Source of the DNA: Aporrectodea caliginosa
Lineage: Eukaryota > Annelida > Clitellata > Crassiclitellata > Lumbricidae
Length of the DNA: 64,000 nt
Direction of reading: 5' to 3'
Assembly (NCBI GenBank): GCA_020284085.1
Contig: JACEVL010000463.1
Location: 62,001 to 126,000 of the forward strand
The translations under genes were made by a program, and so were the position numbers. Under the pieces are notes generated by a model. It saw only the letters and a program-made list of their open reading frames with translations, was not told where the DNA came from and searched no databases. This document shows positions 24,002 through 34,500 of the stretch, in pieces; within the stretch, counting starts at the first letter, position 1; each line of letters opens with the position of its first letter.

Positions 24002-24430
24002 TATATAGATGCGAGACGTGGACGAAAACAAAAGCGTTAGAAGACAAGATTGATGCGTGCGAAATATGGATATGGAGAAGTTTGCTGATGATTTCGTGGA
24101 GAGAAAAGAGAACAAATGCATCTGTCATCCAGGAGTTAGGGCAGTTAAGAGGAGACTTGACACTGCAGCAAAGGGCCATCAGACAGAAATTGATGTACTT
24201 TGGACACGTAATGAGAGCAGAGGGATTGGAGAAGGAGATGATGCTGGCGTGCGGGGAGGGAAGGAGGAGTAGGGACCGGCCAAGAACTCGCTGGATGGAG
24301 GAGATACATAGGAGGACAGCGATGAGCCTCGCACAACTAAGGGACGCGGTACGAAGCAGGGAGGATTGGAGGAAGCTGGTCACGACGGTCGCTAGAGTTC
24401 CACGAACTGACGGCACAAGGTGACAAGGTG
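24002..24430 (+). pseudogene. RTE-like LINE C-terminal fragment
   Basis: An open frame to a stop at 24421 (partly upstream of its first internal Met) carries CETWTKTKALEDKIDACEIW, RQKLMYFGHVMRAEGLEKEMM and RDRPRTRWMEEI. This is the conserved C-terminal region following the RT of RTE-type and related LINEs. The RT itself is absent. A short tail with the duplicated word ACAAGGTG ends it, immediately against the Helitron start. Confidence 0.8.
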
Positions 24431-24435
24431 ATATA

Positions 24436-25161
24436 TCTATATTATAAGTCTTACTCTGTTTACGTTGTCCTTCCGTTTGTTTGTTTGCATGTTTGTTTGT
24501 ATGTATGTCCGTCATCTAAAGGCTCCGAAACGGAACGCTTTAGCGATTTACAAAATTTTACAAAACATTATTACGCCACGTCATGGTCAACGCGACTATT
24601 TTCAGCATCGACCTATTTTGACTCAATATAGGTCGATGATTTTCAGCTCGCAATTTTATTTAAACGCCGATATATGGACATTTTAAATTATCAACTGCTT
24701 CGACGAGGCTATCTTATAATAGCATGGCCATTTGTCCACGTCATACTGGCTAAATATGCAATCTTAAATTACGTCACGCCTGCTAATTATGCTATCTTAC
24801 ATCACGCAGGCTAACGGCAGAACTTCGTCTATTATTTAACAAATAATACGCCTATTATAATTTAGAGATAACCCGTGTAGTACGGGGAACAAATAATACG
24901 CCTATTTAAGGTAGAGATAACCCGTGTAGTACGGGGAACAAATAATATTGCCTATATATAAATTTGCTTTGCCCGTGCAGTACACGGACAAAGCAACAAT
25001 GTTCACCTCTAAATATCGTTTCCATTCAGATATAATATTATGGACATTTTTTAAATATTTGAAGCCCATCAGCAAATATAGTAAGTAAGTAGCCTTTATT
25101 TGCAGCCGTTAAAAATTACGCCTGGGCAAAACCCGGGCGAACGCCGGGTAATCAATGCTAG
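24436..25161 (+). mobile_element. Non-autonomous Helitron (726 bp)
   Basis: The 5' end TCTATATTATAAG is preceded by A. The 3' end has hairpin ACCCGGGCGAACGCCGGGT (25131-25149), 8 bp, then CTAG (25158-25161) followed by T. A/T flanks with TC...hairpin...CTRR are the Helitron hallmarks. Inside are about 2.5 tandem 49-bp units (24840-24988) with GTGTAGTACGGGG. A LINE-tail-like piece lies at 25082-25108. No Rep/helicase. Confidence 0.75.
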
Positions 25162-25501
25162 TATATATATATTAAATTTAATATATATATATATATATAT
25201 GCGTAATGCGTGCCTTACATTTATATGTATTATAACTTGTTTCAAATTATTTTGTATGTCCTTCTTTTTGACCCGAGTTTCACTTGTGAGCAAAGTTAAC
25301 GACAGCAAGGACGTCTACTAAAGGTAGAATTATAGCCAGAACAATGTTGACATAATTGTTATAGGCTATTATCAAGACGCTTGTAATCGCGGTACTTTGA
25401 CCAAGTTTTCTCAGAACAGTGACTTTTCGTTCGCCAGTTTTTTTTTCACGTCGACCACCTGTTTGATAAGATATCGTTTCCACAGCATTATTCGTATGCA
25501 C

Positions 25502-25508
25502 ATATAAG
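25502..25508 (+). promoter_or_regulatory. Putative TATA box of the pseudoprotease gene
   Basis: ATATAAG lies 51-57 bp upstream of the start ATG at 25559, giving a predicted short 5' UTR of about 20-30 nt. Short leaders and a nearby TATA box are common for digestive-type S1 genes. The initiator is not obvious. Confidence 0.5.
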
Positions 25509-25558
25509 CTGGTTCTCTGAAGTAGTCGCTGTTCTACGAAAGAATTTAATCGTAAAAC

Positions 25559-25595
25559 ATGAGGATCTTGTTGTTGCTGTGTTTGTCTGTGTCAG
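25559..25595 (+). CDS. Pseudoprotease exon 1: start codon and signal peptide core
   Basis: Encodes MRILLLLCLSVS, a classical hydrophobic signal core. It ends in phase 1 at a good donor, CAG/GTGAGA. This ATG is chosen because it is the first after the TATA box and opens the signal peptide. Confidence 0.8.
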
Positions 25596-28500
25596 GTGAG
25601 AATAGACGCTTCTTGACCTTCCTAGGTTAAGGGTTAGGCCGCTATTGTCGGCCAGGAGCAGTGTGCCACCTCCTTTAAAAGGCCCTTTCGAGAAATTGAG
25701 TACCGTAGCAAAATTATTATGTTCGTGACTTTTTCTAATGTAGCCCTATTGTAGATAATAGGCCTAATAGTTTTATCTACTTTTCAGCTGATAGATACTT
25801 GGAGCCATTTATCCTGTTAAACACAAACACATTTTCAATAACGCAGCTCGATCACAGACGCTGGGCTTTATAAAAATAATAATAAATTGTAGGCTAATTA
25901 GGCTATTATACGCTATTGTGAAAAATCATGAATTTAAAATTCATACATGTATTTAATTTATGATTTCGTATTTTGAATTAAATTGCAATTCAAAATACGA
26001 AATCAGAAATTAAATACATGTATGAATTTTAGATTCATGATTTTTCACAATAGCGTAGGCCTATAATAAACGCTGTCAAACTCATTTTAAATTGACTACG
26101 TATCGGTGTTATAATTATAGAAATAAAACTGCAATCCATTGTGGTTCTCCTGCCCATAAACTTTCACCGGCAAACATCGCGTTTCTACATTTTAGGTTAA
26201 TATTCCTCAAGATCACTGAAGAGTGAAGACAGAACCATTCCAGCAACTATTCTCATTTTGTTGTTACTATCACATGGGACTTAGGCCTACCAGTCGTGAT
26301 TCTTTTATATACACGGTGATTCAATAAAAAGTAAGCCAAAATTTATAAGCAAGTATTACAACTTGAACTATATTTTATTAATAATATTTTCAAAATAAAA
26401 ATATGCACAGACTTACTTTTTATTTTAATAACTTCCGGTTTATATTTTCTACTCAAAAAAGCAGACGATAATACGATAGAAAACATAAACAAGAAACTAG
26501 CAATTTCCGAAAAAAATGCCTTTAGTAAGAAGATTTACACATGATAAAAGGTTTGAGGGAATCTAAGAACTACAGCAACCGTCAATTTCTACGAGAGGTT
26601 TCAGAAAAACATTGGACCAGAAGCGGATTAGATAAATTGCTTCGAAAAATTAGCGTTACAGGGTCAGTCGACCGCGTCATTGGTAGTAGCGGACGAAGGT
26701 CAGCGCGCACTGAAGAAAACGTTGCCCTTGTCGACGATGCTGTTGCCCAGTGGCGCCAGCGCCTCCAGGCTTCCGTGCAAGCAGAAGGAGGACATTTTGA
26801 ATATCTTCTTTTATTAAACAATCAAACCATACTACTGAGAGTTTCTTCACAAAATTATTAAACACTGTTTTCATGTTAGAAGTACAGTAACTTATATGAA
26901 ATACAAAGTTTGGCTTACTTTTCATTGAATCACGGTGTATAATAGTTATCTGAAAACTGTTCACTTTCTGAGGAACGCTTTGTTCCTAGAAAATTCATCG
27001 TCATTTACGCTTGCTTTAGAAGCTGCTTTTGAGGTGGTGATGGCCCTATAATTATAAAGTGTTGAGATACCGGTAACTAACCAACCAGCTGCTCGCCTGA
27101 TTGGCGAAGTCTCCAGGTTCGACCACATATCGGCCTTCATGCGGGAGCAGCGGGACGTCCTCCACTGGCTCCCGGTCCAGCAACGCATCCATTATAGCAT
27201 TGTGTCCTGGGCGGAACACCGGTTTATCTTCGGGAGCTCTTTACCTTAACCTCAGCCTGTTCTGGTCGCCGATCTCTGCTCTCAGCCTCCAGAGCTGATC
27301 TTATGGTTCCGTATGCCAGTGTTGTGCACGAGACCAAAATACCAAGACCGAGACCAAGACCGCGGGGTCCAAGACCAATACCGAGACCAAGACCGCGTGG
27401 TTCAAGACCAAGACCGAGACCAAGACCGCGTGGTCCAAGACCAAGACCGAGACCAAGACCGCATCATCCAGGACCCAGATCCCAGCCTCAAGAGCATAAG
27501 CGCAATTCTCAGTTGTAGTGCTAGGCTACATATTCCCGTAATTCAGATCAGATGTCTATTATAATCATAGTTTGGTTTTTGTCCCAAGTCTTTGAGATCT
27601 CATGAAGAGCACACTATAGCTAAAGACACTCTCGGTAGGTGCAGGTGTTGCGGAATACAAAAAAAATTTTGCTAGTAGAGAAAATTTCCCCACCAAATAC
27701 CTGATCTGCATCGTTTGCCCGACTACTGATTTCGACTGAAGAAACTGCACCAGCGTATACGCCTAAGTCTAACTAGTCACTAAAACACCAGAGGTCATGG
27801 TTAAGTGTGCCTCAACGTTTTCCTCTCGCTTTGTCCTAGGCGGATCGCAGTGTGATTCTCCTTACAGATTTTATTTTAGTTATAGTTACAGTTATAGTTA
27901 ATGGTTTTTATTTTAGTTATAGTTATAGTTATAGTTAGTATCATTTTTTAGTTATAGTTATAGTTATAGTTAATGGATTTTTATTTTAGTTAATTTTAGT
28001 TACTACTTAGTTACAATAATTAAGGCTATAAGCAAAATTTTGCGTATTAACACACGCTGTTTCACAATTTGCTCAGAGCTTTGAAAGCCTTTGAAGCATG
28101 GGTGCATTCATCTTCACGAATACACGAGTCTCCAAAGTAACTGACAAATTGCATAATAAAAATATCGCATTGTTCGTTCTCATTTATGTCGAATCGTCCA
28201 TATTGCACTTCCTATTTTTATTTATTGCATTAACGAAAATAAAGATGAATTTTCGTTATTGTTATTTTCGTTATAGTTATAGTTAATGATATTTCTTAGT
28301 TATAGTTATAGTTATCGTTAACTAAATCATTTTATTTTCGTTAACGAAAATTTTCGTTATCGTTAACGAGAATGACACTGGCGGATCGTCGCATTAATTC
28401 GAAGCTATCTCAGAAGTCGCTGAATAACCGAGAATATCGACAACATTTAACAAATAACCCACTCTAGTTCCCACCAAAGGCCAAACCAAAGTCGCAAGGC

Positions 28501-31500
28501 CAAGACCAAAGGCGAATGACCGATCGAGACCAGACGCCTAAGACCAAGACCACACCTTTAAGACCAAGACCGCACCTTTAAAGACCAAGACCGAGACCAA
28601 GACCGGTACATTCGAGACCAAGACCAAGACCGCATTTTTTCGGTCTCGAGACGGTCTCGAAACCAAGACCGCGGTCTCGAGACCACATCACTGCCGCATG
28701 CTCGCACTGCCATTAGAGAGCGTAGGGCCTTCTCGATCGTTGGTCCTTCCGTTTGGAATAGCCTCCCCTCTGCCCTGCCTTCTCTCCCGCGGGACCTGTC
28801 TGGCTCTTTTGACAAACTACTTGAGACTTTTCTCTTTGGCGGGACGTGGGTCTGGAACGCCTCTAAGTAGTTAACTCGAAGGGGCGCTATATAAATTACA
28901 TAGATAGTTAAGTAGATAGAACTACGCGTATTTTGTAGCTCTCGGCGCCGATGTGCAGCAGCGCGTTATCGGTGGAAGGGATGCCTTCATTGGCAGCTAC
29001 CCCTATCAGCTGTCGTTGCGCCAGAATGACGTTCATACATGCGGAGCATCTCTAATTGGAACCACTCGAGCTGTGACCTCGGCTCAATGCACAGGGGCTG
29101 CCATGTATGTTCAAACACACTATGAAATTATTGAAATTATTTAAAATATATTGCTGATATCATTCCGTTCATAATCATCATTGATTAGGCACTTACAAGA
29201 TGAAATTGTGTCTTTGAGTATTTTGTTCCAAAACCAGTGGCGTAGCAAGGTTTCTGAGGGCCCTTGTGAAGAGCTTTGGTGGTGGGCCCTTGAACTCCCC
29301 CCCATTCGATTTCAAGCAAAAACGCTGTGCATAAAACGCTGTTGCATACAACATAAAAGGTCAGATAATCAAATTGGACAAGTTTAAATTCTACGGTAAT
29401 CTAAGGAGAGGAATACTAAAAGTTAAAACGGTCGTTTGCGCGCTTTCTCTTGCGCAAAACTATCCACCACTTTTGAAGTGTCAAGCTGTTTTGGCATGCT
29501 CATTTTTCTATTGACAACATTGCCAGGTCACTCAGCCGCTCTTCTGACATGGTAGGCCTACTTCGTAGATAGTTTTTGATGAGCTTCACTTTTGAAAATG
29601 ATCTTTCACATGTTGCAACAGCCACAGGCAATGTCAGCAGCAACCTGTAGGCAGTGCAGACATCACTGAATGTAGACGAAAGAGCATAATAGTCTACGAG
29701 TAACAGTTGTGCAATTTCGAAGATGGTTGGCTTCGTCGACAACTTCGAACGAAAGCTTGAGCGAAATGACAACAGCTGAGCTAGAAAAGCAAGCGAAATG
29801 TCGGTATCATACTGTTTAGCTAACAGTTCCGCTGCTGCATACAATTCGTCGTCAGAGGCATCTAAGAGTGTCGAAGGAAAGAGAGCGCTGAACGTTGCAG
29901 CCAAAGAACTAAAGCTGACGGTCTGACCGCTGGGGACCCTTGACCGCCGGGGGCCCTTGACCGCCGGGGACCCTTGACCGCCGTGGGCCCTTGTGCACTG
30001 CACAACCTGCACAACCCATTGCTACGCCACTGTCCAAAACGCATAATAGTTTAGGAACGATAAGCTAATACGTGAGCGAATTATTGTATTGTATTTTCGT
30101 TTATTGATCTACTCTAGCTGTCATAACGCAGCTAATTATGATAACCATACTGTAGAAAGTGCGGACTCTTGCCGATAACTATAGAACCGCAAAAGCAGTC
30201 TAAAGTTGAAATCGGAGCTATTTGCCAGTGTTGTACTGAGAATGTGGAATCATTGCAGTCCGCATACAGGGGCGGCGCTGGCCGGGGGGTCAGGGGTCCG
30301 GACCCCCCAGCTGTCGTTCAGACCATTTATCCAATTCGTGTAAATCCGAATAGATTTTTTTGGGGGGTCTGGTTTTTGACCAAGTCAACGTAGCAACTAA
30401 CAAATCAAGTTCATTTTAAAGCTATAAATGTTTAGTTCAGAGTGGCTGAAATGAGCTCCATATGGCAACATTATACTCCAAAAAGCACCCCAGACCCCCT
30501 AATTGTGGGCAGCTTCACCGCGTTACTTTCACAAATGAAAAACATAGCGCTTATTCCGTATAATAGGCCTACATAATTGTCCAAATTATATATATATACA
30601 GTGTTTAATCTAGACGTCTCTGGAGGGGAAAATTAAAGACATGTAATTTTGTACAGAAAGTGTGCCCTCCCGCGGTCAGAGGGAAAACTTGGAAAACTCT
30701 CGTTAGTACCCCCCTCGAAAATTCTTGGAAAATTCTCGTTACTACCCCCGTCGAGAAAATTCTTGGAAAACACTCGCTACTCTTTCCCCGGTCGTCAACT
30801 TTTCAAATATGTTGGGTACCCCTCCGAGAACCCTCGATTCCCCCCCCCCACAGCAAGGGGAGTAGATTAAACACTGATATATATATATCTGCATTAAATA
30901 TATATATATATATATATACCGGGTGGCCCATTTAAAACGTTCCCAAACTTTGTTAACGTGGCAATTAAACAATTTTAAAGTAAATTGAATCATAGTATAG
31001 CAAACTAATCATAATGCAGATTTGTGCAACACAGCTAAAATTTAGCGCAAAATACTCAACAGTTTGAGAGAAATTGTTGTTAGAACTGTATGACCATGGT
31101 AAAAATTTTGCACAGTTGTTTTATGTTTAATTGATCCTCCGCCTTCTCTTGTAACGACCCTTAAACGCTGTTTCCACTGTCCTATTGAGTTCTGTATTTG
31201 TGTGTCGTCTAATAGAGACCATTTTGCTTTAATGACCTGTTTAAGTTCGTCAGTATTTAGAAACGGTTTTCTGCGACCAGCATACACAAGCTCCTCTAGG
31301 GCGTTCCATACATAGTAGTCAAGAGGATTTAGATCGGGAGAGTTTGGTGGCCAGGCATCACTGTCAGTGCGACCACTCTTAATTTTCTGAAATCCCAACC
31401 TCTTGCCAGAAAAATCCCAAGATTGGCCAAAAGTGTACCAACAAATCCCAAGGTTCCGAATAGGAAAAAGTTGTGATGAAATATGAAATGCGTTTTAACT

Positions 31501-34500
31501 TTTAACAACCACAATTATTCACAAAAATGCCTAGTTAAGAACTCGCAAAGAAAAAAACCGGAGCATAACATTGAATTAACAATGTTTACAGATTACAATA
31601 ATAATAAACGTCTTTCAGACTGAGCGAGTTTTTCTAATCTGATTCTCTGCCACTGTTGCAAAGTATGGTAAAAATTAGTCGGAAGACCTTAGAAAAAATC
31701 CCAAGATTGCTAGGCAGAATCCCCAGATCCGAAGTCGGACCCCCAAAATCCCAAGATCTTGGGAAATTTCCCAAGCAGTGGTCGCACTGATCACTGTGGA
31801 TAAAATCAGAGGTGTTTGCTTGAAGAAATTGCTGAGCCAATCTGCAACGATGTGAAGGAGCACTGTCTTGTTGAAAGATGTAATTGTAGTCAGGATAGAA
31901 TCTACGACATTGGGGAATGAGCAAGCCGACGTAATACTCTCCATTGACTTTGGTTTTCTGAGGATCAATGAAGATGATGTCCATATTACCGTGCATCGAA
32001 ACTCCAGCAGATACCATTAACATAACTACTCTACACTCTCAGCATTTTCAACAGTCGTTGCAGTTGTTGGATGAACACTTCCAGGCTTGCGAGCAACGCT
32101 ACCAGTTTCAATAAGCTTATTAAGTGCTCGGTTTATGCTTTGTCTTGACCAGTTTTTACGCGGATATTCCTGAACGATTCGCTTGCCTCGCCAACCCTTC
32201 TCCTCAATTGATATCTTAATAACAGCGGGATCATCATTTTAAAACACCATGTTTTAATGTTTACTACTTCGAGGACAAGTTTAATCAAGATACTCTCGTT
32301 ACTTCGCGGCGAAATAAATAACGTAGTTTTGTGCAAAATTTTGCAAACAGGTATGACGTCATAACCTTGCCGCAGGGTGTGACATAATAAACGTACTCTC
32401 TTGAAATGTGACATTTGTGCAGAGAACTAATTGCTTAACATTTTGGTATAAATTAAAATTTGATATATCTGAAATTAGATCTTTGCCAGGTTAACAAAGT
32501 TTGGGAACGTTTTTAATGGGCCACCCGGTATATGCGTTCTAAATGCAATCGGCCTTAGATAATACTTAAAGCTGTGGAGAAGCACGATCGCTTTGATCAG
32601 GCGTGTATTGGATTGATATTGCCTATGTATAACTTCTATTTATCTGAATTATTTCAGGCAATTGTTCTCTGTTCTTGGCGGTACTGCTAATCATACTGTT
32701 ACCGACTGTGCTACATGTGTCCTCAGAAATCTGAACTTCCTGAACAGGGTAGGTCTACCCTGTAACCCGATACTATTTTTGTTCAAATTTTTCGTAATCG
32801 TAATCGTAATCTCCAAACCAGCTTACTCACGAGCTTATTCACAAATTAACACTTACATTGTGAATAGTTTCACGCACACCGCAGATGAAGTATCGTCTAA
32901 ATATTAGGTCTTTAACTCTTTATGAAGGATTGTAATGCACCGCTCTGTGTATATCAATGGCGGTTAATTGCATAGGCAGATCACCGTGTACAGCAATTAA
33001 ACGACTCCGGCTAGTGACGTAAAATTCCGCAGTCTGCACGAAGTTCTTGTAGCTTGCTTGGCGCTCGTATTTGGCACTAACACTTCTAATTTAGCGCTTA
33101 AATTTACTTCAAATGAATGGTTACTGAAGGCATCATTCTATTCTATTCTATTCTATTCTATTTATGGACTTATAAAGCGCCTCTCGCAGTACAACCTTAT
33201 CAGAAGCGCTTCCAGTGCGAAGGGCCCCTCGAAAAAGAAAAGTCTTAAGAGAACGAGCAGAAACAGTGGTACCTCCAGATAACATTACAGCACGAGTTAA
33301 AGCAGGGAGGTCATTCCACAGCAAAGGTCCAACGTCATCATCATCATCATCATCATCATAGGCACGATGCTGTGCTGTGGCAGTCCGAGACCTCGGAACT
33401 AGAAGGTCATGATGGTCAGAAGAGCGGAGAGGACGTCCAGAGGTAGCTGAGATAGGCCGTCTCATAAGATCACAGAGGTAGCGTGGAGCTTGACCTATGA
33501 ACGTTTTACACGTAAGAAAAAGAATTTTAAACTGAATTCGAGCAGTTAGAGGAAGCCAATGAAGGTCTTGAGTCATGAAAGTCGAAATATGGGAGAAACG
33601 AGGTAGGCGGGCAATTAAACGAGCAGCAGAATTACGTACTGATTGCAGTGGAGCCAGGCGGAGTTTTGGTAGGCCCATAAGTAACGAGTTACAGTAGTCA
33701 ATGCGAGAACAGACAAAGGCATGAACCATGGAAGAAAAAATCGGCGAGGGGACAGATCGTCGAATGGCACGTAGACGCCGCAAGTGATAAAAACTGGACC
33801 GAGAGAGATTAGAGATATGTGCAGAGAAAGAAAGAGTACTGTCAAGAGTAACACCCAGGTTACGGACATTTGTCGAGAAAGTAAATTGAGGGAACTGCTT
33901 GGCAAGTAAATCGTAATCAAGTTTAATTAGCTGTTGGCGAGTGCCAAGCCAGATCAATTGAGTCTTGGAAGAGTTGAGTGAAAGACGATTAGAGGACATC
34001 CAACAATTGAGATCAGCAGAAAGAGATTCAATAGATTTGGAAAGAGCAAGCTGATGAGAAGAGGGGCCATGAACAAAGGCCTGGACATCATCAGCATAGA
34101 GGTGACCAGAGGCTGAGTGTTTAGCAAAGAGAAGAGGAATATCGGCTGTAAACAAGATATAAAGAAGTGGACCCAGCACAGATCCTTGTGGGACTCCAAC
34201 TTTAACAGGTACCCATGAGGTGCGGGAGTCTCCTAGAATAACCATTTGAGTACGATCAGTAAGATAGGAGCGAAACCAAAGAAGAGGAAGGCCACTAAGA
34301 CCAAAGGAAATTTCAAGGCGATGTAATAGAATATCATGATCTACCATATCAAATGCTGAAGATGCATCAAAAAGTGCTAAGAGTAACGTGGGATTTATCC
34401 ATAGCAGAATAGATGTCAGAGAGAAAAGAGAGAAGAGCAGTTTCAGTTGAGTGGTGAGCTCTAAAGCCAGATTGTCTGGGCGGTAGAAGGCCTGACTGCT

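Larger units (their letters stand above)
27095..28912 (+). mobile_element. CR1/L2-like LINE 3' end in intron 1, split by a hAT
   Basis: The first part, 27095-27316, encodes AARLIGEVSRFDHI and LHWLPVQQRIHYSI-like sequence. After the hAT insertion it resumes at 28694 with RTAIRERRAFSIVGPSVWNSLP-like coding and ends with AAGGGGCGCTATATAAATT and a GATA-like tail. The same family occurs at 45205-45595. Confidence 0.85.
30919..32528 (-). mobile_element. Tc1/mariner-type transposon (1610 bp) interrupted by a hAT MITE
   Basis: TIRs of about 46 bp begin CCGGGTGGCCCATT(T/A)AAAAC, with TA on both sides inside an AT tract. It carries minus-strand transposase pieces: an N-terminal DNA-binding part (32414-32133 and on to about 32040), then VSAGVSMHGNMDIIFIDP and the catalytic-region motif FQQDSAPSHR. 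After the hAT come WPPNSPDLNPLDYYVW and the C-terminus. A stretch between the DNA-binding part and MVSAGVS is missing. Confidence 0.9.

Noticed and set aside
27303..27564. Arg-Pro-rich 71-codon protein
   Set aside because: It is a reading of the GACCAAGACCGA subterminal array of a hAT.
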